A stretch of DNA of 64,000 nucleotides, from positions 1-64,000 of IMG/VR virus record IMGVR_UViG_3300043811_000032. One strand, 5' to 3'. The notes under the pieces were generated by a model, which saw only the letters and a list, made by a program, of their open reading frames with translations, did no database searches and was not told the origin of the DNA. The position numbers and the translations under genes are program-made. Positions 57,822 to 64,000 of the stretch are shown here, in pieces (positions within the stretch are counted from its first letter, which is position 1; each line of letters begins with the position of its first letter). The stretch comes from a virus.

Positions 57822-58392
57822 GGTGCTCTCCTTTGTAAAGTTGCTCGAACGCGGCCAAGAACTCTACCTCGCTCTTCTGCCACGTCCACGGTATCCAATA
57901 CTTGACGCTGGCGATCTCCTCTGCCGTCAGCGGCGGGTAGTTCCGCTCCTGGTCTGGCTGCATCAGGGCGACGGTGCAGCCCGGTAGTAACTTGCTCATC
58001 TCGTAGCGGACCAGCACCCGGTCGGCGCGTTCCACTACCTCCGCCGTCTCCTCCGCGCAACCATACTTGCGGTAGATCGTCCTCTGCAGCCGGTCCTCCG
58101 CCGCTCGGTAGCCAGCCATCTCGGGCGTCTTCTTCAGCCACTTCGTCACATCCCCGAGATAGGTCTCACTGGCGTCGTGGAGCAGAGCTTGGAGCGCGTG
58201 GGGCGTGTCCCAGCAGATCCGAGCCGCGTAGACGCTGTGCTGGGCGACGCTGAGCGGCACCTTGGTTGCGCCTGCGAAGCGGTTGCATAGGGCAAGATGG
58301 TGGGCGATGTCCTCGATGACGATGTCCGCCGGCTGGACGTCGAGGGGGTTGATCTTGCGGCCGGTGAACGAGTACATAAAGGGCTGAGTCAT
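57727..58392 (-). CDS. HD-domain phosphohydrolase (YfbR-like)
   Basis: 221 residues from ATG 58392. HSVYAARICWDTPHALQALLHDASETYLGDV supplies the H...HD...D metal ligands, as in YfbR-type 5'-nucleotidases acting on deoxynucleoside monophosphates. The 3' 95 bases overlap the thymidylate synthase homologue. It may remove unwanted dNMPs so that a modified nucleotide dominates. Substrate is inferred from family only. Confidence 0.75.
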   Translation of the reverse strand: MTQPFMYSFTGRKINPLDVQPADIVIEDIAHHLALCNRFAGATKVPLSVAQHSVYAARICWDTPHALQALLHDASETYLGDVTKWLKKTPEMAGYRAAEDRLQRTIYRKYGCAEETAEVVERADRVLVRYEMSKLLPGCTVALMQPDQERNYPPLTAEEIASVKYWIPWTWQKSEVEFLAAFEQLYKGEHRATDQDTQRRNRLQDDSAGHTRRIDSNYTQP

Positions 58393-58451
58393 CCTGAACT
58401 CCTTATGGATCAACGGGATCGGAAAACTTGGTTCAATCTAGATATTTCGCC

Positions 58452-58479
58452 TTGCTTCAGGCTACAGTCGGCGTATACT
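58452..58479 (+). promoter_or_regulatory. Sigma-70-like promoter for winged-helix gene
   Basis: TTGCTT at 58452-58457 and TATACT at 58474-58479 are separated by 16 bases, about 55 bases before ATG 58534. It is the best sigma-70-type promoter in the window. Confidence 0.6.
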
Positions 58480-58533
58480 TTACCAAGGCGACAGGGGGCA
58501 CACCGCCACCCGGCCACCATCTGGAGAACCGCA

Positions 58534-58944
58534 ATGACCGCTACCATGACCGAAGCCCCCGTCAGCACCAATGGCCACACCAGCAGCACCAAGCCGGTTG
58601 CCAAGAAGACTCGCAAGGCCAAGCCTGCCGCCACCAAGACCGAGGCCCAGTACGGCATCGACCGCAGCCACGACCTGCCGTGGCACGACAAGAAGGTTGC
58701 CATCTTCAAGGCACTGAAGGCGCTGGGTGCCACCAAGAGCGGTGACGCCGTGTCGGCCGTGCAGGTTGCTGCCAAGGCCAAGGTGACCGCCCGCGACGTC
58801 CGCCACTACTGCTACCACGCCAAGGCGGCTGGGCTGGTTGACTTGGCCACCATCGAGGACGTTCGCGGCCACGCCTTCTACCTGACCGCCAAGGGCCGCA
58901 ACATCGACCCCGTGCAGGCACAGAAGGCTGAACAGGCCGAGTAA
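58534..58944 (+). CDS. Winged-helix-like DNA-binding protein
   Basis: 136 residues from ATG 58534. Lys/Thr-rich N-tail (1-35), then a winged-helix domain: KKVAIFKALKALGATKSGDAVSAVQVAAKAKVTARDVRHYCYHAKAAGLVDLATIEDVRGHAFYLTAKG. It is expressed alone on the plus strand and ends at a clear terminator. It probably regulates the divergent modification block or another phage operon. Confidence 0.65.
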   Translation: MTATMTEAPVSTNGHTSSTKPVAKKTRKAKPAATKTEAQYGIDRSHDLPWHDKKVAIFKALKALGATKSGDAVSAVQVAAKAKVTARDVRHYCYHAKAAGLVDLATIEDVRGHAFYLTAKGRNIDPVQAQKAEQAE

Positions 58945-58971
58945 CGCTGCCACCATTACCAACCCCCTTAC

Positions 58972-59005
58972 AGGCCCGTACAATGGTGTGCGGGCCTTTA
59001 TTGTT
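58972..59005 (+). terminator. Rho-independent terminator after winged-helix gene
   Basis: AGGCCCG (58972-58978) pairs with CGGGCCT (58991-58997) plus inner pairs, followed by TTATTGTT. It lies 27 bases after the stop of the gene at 58534-58944 on the same strand. Confidence 0.75.
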
Positions 59006-59015
59006 GGAGCCACTT

Positions 59016-59249
59016 ATGGAACTCAACCGCGCTCAGCTCTGCCTGCTCCGCAGTATCAAGTCCACCGGCTTCCCTGCCGAGTTACTGCAGATCTTCCTCG
59101 GTCGCTGCGGTGCCACCGTTGCCGAGTGGCAAGCCCTGCTGGATGCCGACTTGGTTACTGCCGGCAAACGTGCCGAACGTGGTCGCTACGTGATTACCAA
59201 GGCTGGCACCACCGCTTACAACCACCGCCCGAAGCACATCTACTTCTAG
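59016..59249 (+). CDS. Small winged-helix-like protein
   Basis: 77 residues from ATG 59016. RAQLCLLRSIKSTGFPAELLQIFLGRCGATVAEWQALLDADLVTAGKRAERGRYVITKAGTTAY has the helix-wing pattern. It lies 11 bases after the terminator and ends 4 bases into the convergent radical SAM gene. No promoter of its own is clear; read-through of the terminator could express it. Confidence 0.55.
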   Translation: MELNRAQLCLLRSIKSTGFPAELLQIFLGRCGATVAEWQALLDADLVTAGKRAERGRYVITKAGTTAYNHRPKHIYF

Positions 59250-60211
59250 CCCATCTCCCACGGCTGCAGTACCGGCAAAGTATAACAACCTTTGCCGAGT
59301 GCTGTGGCTATCGCCCGCTCATCCTCTGCTGTTGGCAGCGGCAGGCTCTTCTTACCCTTCTTGTCCGGTAGCAGCCCCGGTCGATAGCTCAGTGCATCGC
59401 AGCCGGCACACGGACCGAAGTCACGCAGCCCGTGGTACAGCTTGCGCCGTGCCGCTCGCATTGCCGGCCCCTGCCAGATCTGCTCTAGTGTCTGTTGCAC
59501 CACGTTGCCACACTGGTACTCACCGCGCCAGTCGTTGCAGCATACTGCCACGCTACCATCCCAGCGTATGCTCAGCTCCCTGAACGGTTTGGCACACCGC
59601 TTGCCCATCGCGTTGTCGTTCTTGGGGCTGCCGCAGCCCGCGTGGTTGTTCAGACTGGCGTGGGTGCCCTTGGTCGCCTCGGCGATGTCCTGCACGATGA
59701 CCAGGTCGTGCTCGTCTGGCTTGCGGCGCCGGTGCGGGTTGCCCGACTTGTCTGCTGGGTACATCGTCGGCTCGTGCTTGCCGCTGTACCGCTGCAGGAT
59801 CTTGGGCACGATTTGCACCCCTTCGTAGGCATCCAAGGCCAGCACGTTCAGGCTCTGCAGGGCAGTGTCGATTGTCTCCGTCGGTGTCCTCAGGAACCCC
59901 GCCCCGTTGCTGGTCATCATCAGGTGAGCACGCTTGGGCAGTCGTCGCCGGAACGTGCCAAGTATCTCCAGCATCTGTGGGTTAGCACTAGGCTCACCGT
60001 GCATAGCAAACTCGATGCGTGGCAGCCAATTGTCCTGCTTGAGCAAGTACACAATCCGCTCCGCTAGCAACACAGTCATGAACTTGTAGTCGTTGTCCTT
60101 ACCGCGGATGCCGTTTAACCCACAGAACTGACAGCGTAGCTGACACCCTTCAGTGAGTTCTACTTGTAGGGCGAACGGCGGTTCCTGTCGCTCAGGATTG
60201 TGAAGAGGCAT
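59246..60211 (-). CDS. SPASM-domain radical SAM enzyme
   Basis: 321 residues from ATG 60211 (GGAG upstream). Radical SAM cluster CQLRCQFCGLNG (CxxxCxxC); FAMHGEPSANPQM is the SAM-binding GE motif; SPASM Cys are in RCAKPFRELSIRWDGSVAVCCNDW and FGPCAGCDAL. Such enzymes alter peptides or unusual carbon centres. Here it is coupled to a TET-associated-type glycosyltransferase and HMUDK-family proteins, which suggests a step in base hypermodification. Confidence 0.85.
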   Translation of the reverse strand: MPLHNPERQEPPFALQVELTEGCQLRCQFCGLNGIRGKDNDYKFMTVLLAERIVYLLKQDNWLPRIEFAMHGEPSANPQMLEILGTFRRRLPKRAHLMMTSNGAGFLRTPTETIDTALQSLNVLALDAYEGVQIVPKILQRYSGKHEPTMYPADKSGNPHRRRKPDEHDLVIVQDIAEATKGTHASLNNHAGCGSPKNDNAMGKRCAKPFRELSIRWDGSVAVCCNDWRGEYQCGNVVQQTLEQIWQGPAMRAARRKLYHGLRDFGPCAGCDALSYRPGLLPDKKGKKSLPLPTAEDERAIATALGKGCYTLPVLQPWEMG

Positions 60212-60983
60212 ATGCTTTGCTCCAGTAGACAACCACGTCGGTACGCTCCTCCATCCCCTGCCAGTTCTTCGTCTGCTTCTTGACCACCTTGACGAACCCG
60301 GGATGTAGCTCGGCCAGCCGCTCGGCTGCTTGGCTCTGCATCGCTGTTGTCCGGTACTGACTGCATCCGCCTGGCAGATTGCTGCCGCCTTGGTTCCAGC
60401 ACCATCGGTAGATCATCGCGTTGGGCAAGCCCTTGCGCAGCATCTGCAGGGTCAGATCGAAGTCCTCCATAACCGGCAACCGCCCTGCCTCCACACCGGC
60501 TTGCCGCACCTGCTCCAAGTCATACATGTAGGTATTGAACATGCGACGACACTCGGCCACGTCTTCGGTCTCTCGGTTGTTCCCCTGCCGTGCCGACAGT
60601 CCCACATGAGCGTACTTGTCTAGCAACAATCGCCAGTACTCAAACAGCTCGGTGATCATCTTGCTCTGCGGTTCCAGACTTACCAGCTTGGGAGACGCCA
60701 TATCCGGTCGGTACGCGAACGTCATGTCGTCGTCGATCATCGCTAGGTAGCGAGTCTGACACGTCTCCATCAAGTACTTCCTAGTGCCGCTGATGCCCTT
60801 GACGGTGCTTGGGACATACCACAACGGTGCCAGCGCTCCCCATGACCTGTACGACGGCGTCTCGTTGTTGGGAATAGCCAGCTTGGTGACCCTGAGCAGC
60901 TCATTGGGCAACTGCTCCAAGGTTGTCTGCTTGGACGATCTGCCCGAGCTGGGGATCACAATGGTAACGTCTTCAAGCCCCAT
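60192..60983 (-). CDS. TET-associated-type (DNA base) glycosyltransferase, GT-A
   Basis: 263 residues from ATG 60983. TIVIPSSGRSSKQTTLEQLP opens the domain; LAMIDDDMTFAYR holds the DDD metal site; VMEDFDLTLQMLRKGLPNAMIY and NQGGSNLPGGCSQYRTTAMQ match the TET-associated glycosyltransferase family of phages. That family adds sugars to hydroxymethylated bases in DNA. No TET oxygenase is in this window, so the substrate may be 5-hydroxymethyluracil or a further modified base. Confidence 0.7.
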   Translation of the reverse strand: MGLEDVTIVIPSSGRSSKQTTLEQLPNELLRVTKLAIPNNETPSYRSWGALAPLWYVPSTVKGISGTRKYLMETCQTRYLAMIDDDMTFAYRPDMASPKLVSLEPQSKMITELFEYWRLLLDKYAHVGLSARQGNNRETEDVAECRRMFNTYMYDLEQVRQAGVEAGRLPVMEDFDLTLQMLRKGLPNAMIYRWCWNQGGSNLPGGCSQYRTTAMQSQAAERLAELHPGFVKVVKKQTKNWQGMEERTDVVVYWSKAYASSQS

Positions 60984-61836
60984 TGTACTTCCTCTTCAGG
61001 TGCCCATCCCTACTTAGTGCCCGCTCCATCTTATCGTACTCACATAATGAATGTTCAACCTCGCGGGCCTCGAACGGCGGCATCTTGGGCAGTTGCTTGG
61101 TCAACACGCGCAGCAACCGCTGGCTCTCCTCTTGCCACAGATCACGGGACACCGGTTCATTCAGCCCACGCCCTAGCAATCGGTTCAGCCCACGCTTGGC
61201 ACCTGGCCCTGGATTGGACCACGTCAGCTTGTCTGTGGCGTGCTCCAGCAGTGTCGTGTACCGCAGGTCGCACACCACTTCGTACGCCATGAAGCCGCTG
61301 CCGCCCAGCCCTAGATACTGTTTGAGTCGGCTGTGTGCCTGCTGCATCGTCCGCCACTTGGCAGCATCCGCCAGCAGGCTTGGCAGGTCATCCCACACTG
61401 GCTGGATGTAGTCGTCACACACACGGTCGATCTTGGGCTTGGTGCTGCCGCTGTTGCTGATGTTGAACGCCCCCGTGAACACACGGTCCAACTTGCGCAG
61501 GTGTTGCTTGGCGTAGCCGAGCCGCCAATTGGTCAGCAGATCGTGCTCCAGCAGCAGCTCGCCGGTCGGTATCCAGTTAAACCACCGGAAGCACACGGTA
61601 GCGAACAGCACCGCAGGGTCGTCCCGCATCGGCTCACGCACATGCTCTCTGAACCATGCCGTCACCTTGTCGTTCTCGCGGTATGGATTGGTGAAGAATG
61701 TCAAACGCAACACGGCATCATCTGTCCACGGCTTGGGCTTGCCGGCTCGCCGCTTAAGATAGATCTGGTGGCGTTCACGCACCCAGTAGATGAACCGGTC
61801 GAGCGGGCTCAGCTTGATTACTTCTGACGTTATCAT
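60973..61836 (-). CDS. HMUDK-helical/base pyrophosphorylase-family protein, copy 1
   Basis: 287 residues from ATG 61836. Shares with copy 2 the blocks SPLDRFIYWVRERHQIYLKRRAGKPKPWTDD, FFTNPYRENDKVTAWFREH, FRWFNWIPTGELLLEHDL, FMAYEVVCDLRYTTLLEHATD and WSNPGPGAKRGLNRLLG. The TNPYREND...FNR and GPG.RGL pattern is that of the helical domain linked to 5-hydroxymethyl-dU kinases and of pyrophosphorylases that replace a base phosphate in thymidine hypermodification. The exact reaction is unknown; no P-loop is present. Confidence 0.65.
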   Translation of the reverse strand: MITSEVIKLSPLDRFIYWVRERHQIYLKRRAGKPKPWTDDAVLRLTFFTNPYRENDKVTAWFREHVREPMRDDPAVLFATVCFRWFNWIPTGELLLEHDLLTNWRLGYAKQHLRKLDRVFTGAFNISNSGSTKPKIDRVCDDYIQPVWDDLPSLLADAAKWRTMQQAHSRLKQYLGLGGSGFMAYEVVCDLRYTTLLEHATDKLTWSNPGPGAKRGLNRLLGRGLNEPVSRDLWQEESQRLLRVLTKQLPKMPPFEAREVEHSLCEYDKMERALSRDGHLKRKYNGA

Positions 61837-62705
61837 CTTTTGCCGCCATACTTCTTAGTAGTGCCTTGCTCCAAGCTGGCTCGTTCGTATTTGTCGAACT
61901 CACAGAGGCTGTGTTCTATGTCTCGCATCTCAAACCGCATCCGTAGCCGTTTGGTAGCTACACTGAGCAGACCCTCTATCTTGTCCAATGCATTTGGAAC
62001 GTCGTCTTGCTTTGCGTACATCCAACCGACCTTTCCAGTGCGATGGTCTACGCCTGCCACTACCGGCATACCAAGCACTCTGCGCAGCCCGCGAAGACAT
62101 CCTGGTCCTACGTTGCACCATGTCATGGTGTCGTGTGCCTTATCTAGCAACGACGTGTGTCTGAGGTCACTCACAACTTCATAAGCCATGAAGTCCCCCA
62201 AGTATTTCTGCTGTCGTAGCTCCTTCCAAGCTCCTTGCAGGCTGTTAGATCTCAGAGTGACTGTCTTGAGCCATTCAATAGCTGTACATACGCCCTCTAT
62301 CTTAGACATCCCTGTCGGTGCTGCTATGACGAAGGCGCCAGTAAATACCGGACCATTTACAGTAGACAGCACGTGGATGGCCTTATTCTTGTCCCACGCA
62401 TGTAGCAGCCCATTATCAAGTAGTATCTGTCCAGTGTCGATACGGTTGAACCAACGGAAAACTATAGTTCCTAAGAGCACCCGCACATCACTCCTCATCG
62501 GCTCCCTGAACTGCGTTCTGAACCATGCTGTGGTTTTATCGTTCTCCCTATACGGGTTGGTAAACCAGAACTTTTGCATGACCGTATCGTCAGTCCAAGG
62601 TGGTAGCTTGCCTACCTTGCGCCTGCGGTATATCTGGTCTCTCTCTCTAATCCAGTAGAGAAACCTATCAACAGGGGATAGATTTCGCACGTCCTCGATC
62701 AGCAC
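61833..62705 (-). CDS. HMUDK-helical/base pyrophosphorylase-family protein, copy 2
   Basis: 290 residues from GTG 62705, overlapping the polymerase stop. It has the same blocks as copy 1 (SPVDRFLYWIRERDQIYRRRK, FTNPYRENDKTTAWFRTQFREPM, FRWFNRIDTGQILLDNGL, GPGCLRGLRRVLG) plus a short insert with a Cys. Two related copies side by side suggest sequential steps or two substrates. Confidence 0.65.
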   Translation of the reverse strand: MLIEDVRNLSPVDRFLYWIRERDQIYRRRKVGKLPPWTDDTVMQKFWFTNPYRENDKTTAWFRTQFREPMRSDVRVLLGTIVFRWFNRIDTGQILLDNGLLHAWDKNKAIHVLSTVNGPVFTGAFVIAAPTGMSKIEGVCTAIEWLKTVTLRSNSLQGAWKELRQQKYLGDFMAYEVVSDLRHTSLLDKAHDTMTWCNVGPGCLRGLRRVLGMPVVAGVDHRTGKVGWMYAKQDDVPNALDKIEGLLSVATKRLRMRFEMRDIEHSLCEFDKYERASLEQGTTKKYGGKR

Positions 62706-64000
62706 GCCTCCGCCTCCCCCCAGTTGCTCGGATGATAGTTAATCGCCACGCGGAGGGGCACGCCAATATCCACCCCCGACTCCTCCATCAGCTTTGCCAG
62801 CTTGCGCACCTTGGGCAGGTTCCGCTTGCCGCCGGCTGGGAAGTCGAAGTCGATCTCGTCGTGTACTTGCAGCACCATCCGCCCGTCGAAGCCGTCCTCG
62901 CGGCGCCACTTGTCCAGTTGCTCTCGGCAGCGGATCATAGCCTTGAGTGTGCACCACATCGCCCCGCCCTGCGTCCGGTAGTTCAGCGGGATCGTCGGAC
63001 TGATCTTACCCCACTCGGTCCGAGTGCACATCAGCGGATAACCGTGGTGCGGGTCCACCGTCTTGTCGGGCGGTGTCTCAATGTAGCCGTGCTTGTTGGC
63101 GAAGTCTATGCAGTGCTGGTTCCATCGCGTCAGTTCTTTGAGCTTGTCGCTTACCGCCTTGCGGGCACCCTGCTTGTGGGCAGCTCGGTCCGCCGTCTCG
63201 TCGCCGGCCCCGTATTCATAACTGAACCCGAAGTTCTTGCACCACTGGTACCAGGTCGTGCTATACTTCTTCTTGAACGCCCCCTTGGTATCGGCTAGCG
63301 GCCAGAACAGGTCAGGGTAGATGATACTGGCATTCATCAAGTGGTAGCTGCCATAATACGGCGGCTCGTCTGGCTTCTCGAACAGGTCTATCATTAGCCG
63401 CTCGCCAGATTCCCAGGCCGGGATTCTGAGTTCTATGTTTTCATAGTCCAGTGCCCACCATTCGCGCCCTTCGGCTGGACCGAACGCATACCGCAGGCTC
63501 TGCGTCTCCAAGCCAGTTCCACAACACGCTGAGCAGCCTTCGCCCTCGCACTCGCTGCATTCAGCCTCCTGCTTCGACACGTTCTGGCTGTTAGGGTTGG
63601 ATGACGACCAGCGGAGCGTATCCGTGCCAGTCGGTGAGAGCGATGGGTGGATATGATACCAGTCCTCCTTGATTGGTATCCAGAACCGGCGATACGCCTC
63701 CATGTACGCGACCGACGTATCCCGCTTGCGCTTGCGTTGTATCGCCTTGACGAAGTCTAGTTGCTTACCTTCCAAGGTTAGTTCGTACTTATCCATCGCC
63801 ACCTTGTTCAGCGACGGGTTGCCAGTGTCCGTCCACTCCACCACCGGTAGCTTGAGGTATTGCTGCTTGGGACTACCCTCCTGCGGCTTACCGAAGCAGA
63901 AGTTCAGCAGCGAGTTGTTGTTCCCGCTCTTGGGCAGTTTCAGGTCGTAGTCCAGCCCTTTGGCTATCGCCACGCACTTGGCCCCTGCCTCGGCACTCTC
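62699..64000 (-). CDS. Family A DNA polymerase, C-terminal part (5' end beyond right edge)
   Basis: The frame is open past 64000, so the N-terminus is missing. Motif A is WWALDYENIELRIPAWESG, motif B region has CKNFGFSYEYGAGDETAD, and motif C VLQVHDEIDFDF. After PNSQNVSKQE an extra CSECEGEGCSACC zinc-type insertion separates it from SLRYAFGPAEG. It is the phage replicative polymerase. Whether a proofreading exonuclease domain is fused lies outside the window. Confidence 0.9.
   Translation of the reverse strand, partial: ESAEAGAKCVAIAKGLDYDLKLPKSGNNNSLLNFCFGKPQEGSPKQQYLKLPVVEWTDTGNPSLNKVAMDKYELTLEGKQLDFVKAIQRKRKRDTSVAYMEAYRRFWIPIKEDWYHIHPSLSPTGTDTLRWSSSNPNSQNVSKQEAECSECEGEGCSACCGTGLETQSLRYAFGPAEGREWWALDYENIELRIPAWESGERLMIDLFEKPDEPPYYGSYHLMNASIIYPDLFWPLADTKGAFKKKYSTTWYQWCKNFGFSYEYGAGDETADRAAHKQGARKAVSDKLKELTRWNQHCIDFANKHGYIETPPDKTVDPHHGYPLMCTRTEWGKISPTIPLNYRTQGGAMWCTLKAMIRCREQLDKWRREDGFDGRMVLQVHDEIDFDFPAGGKRNLPKVRKLAKLMEESGVDIGVPLRVAINYHPSNWGEAEAC

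Noticed and set aside
1-64000. CRISPR array or insertion sequence.
   Set aside because: No regularly spaced repeats and no transposase or terminal inverted repeats were found; mobile elements seen are inteins and one HNH gene only.

Overview
The window looks like part of the genome of a large tailed bacteriophage (Caudoviricetes) with high GC. Almost every gene lies on the minus strand, and most neighbours overlap by 1-4 bases (ATGA, GTGA or TGATG junctions), so the genes form long, translationally coupled operons. Head genes are clear (prohead protease, HK97-type capsid, portal, head morphogenesis protein, two terminase pieces), as are replication genes (family A DNA polymerase, primase-helicase, thymidylate synthase, DNA methyltransferase). 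The host is probably a planctomycete near Gemmata. I infer this from a TIGR02996-like protein (18401-18775), planctomycete-style c-type cytochrome proteins, Tyr/Gly-rich secreted proteins and a planctomycete-type HNH protein. No integrase, attachment site or ordinary chromosomal housekeeping block is visible, so lytic phage versus provirus cannot be settled here.

Layout along the direction of minus-strand transcription (high to low coordinates): 64000-62699 is the 3' part of a DNA polymerase gene. 62705-56201 holds a likely DNA base hypermodification block: two paralogous HMUDK-helical/pyrophosphorylase-family proteins, a TET-associated-type glycosyltransferase, a SPASM radical SAM enzyme, an HD phosphohydrolase, a dUMP-type thymidylate synthase homologue and one unknown. 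Two small winged-helix genes with their own promoter and terminator run on the plus strand inside it. 56201-50872 encodes a primase-helicase and a DNA methyltransferase, each carrying an intein. 50875-49840 contains a basic unknown and a plus-strand sigma-like gene, followed by the packaging genes 49840-47305, where the large terminase is split into separate ATPase and nuclease genes.

Instead of the portal gene, about 35 kb of accessory genes follow the terminase. 47305-25000 is a sugar/glycan cassette: a pair of TPP-dependent E1-like subunits, a PMP-type sugar 3-dehydrase, a GDP-fucose-synthase-like enzyme, a heptose-kinase-like GHMP kinase, an epimerase, two B12-binding radical SAM genes (one interrupted), two methyltransferases, four tandem paralogous glycosyltransferases and four more glycosyltransferase-like proteins. 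25000-21350 holds small membrane proteins, coiled coils, an HNH protein and a stand-alone response regulator. 21373-13423 holds an interrupted tRNA-Ile, two haem-motif proteins, secreted Tyr/Gly-rich proteins, a homing endonuclease and a sedolisin (S53) peptidase. After small genes and a terminator, the head module runs from portal (11994) through coiled-coil, lectin-like and capsid proteins, a SpoVG-like protein with a zinc insertion and a tandem-HAD protein to the prohead protease, cut by the left edge.

Working model (inference): the right-hand block replicates and chemically modifies phage DNA, the middle cassette builds an unusual deoxy or branched sugar and assembles a glycan on the virion, host surface or DNA, and the left block makes the head.
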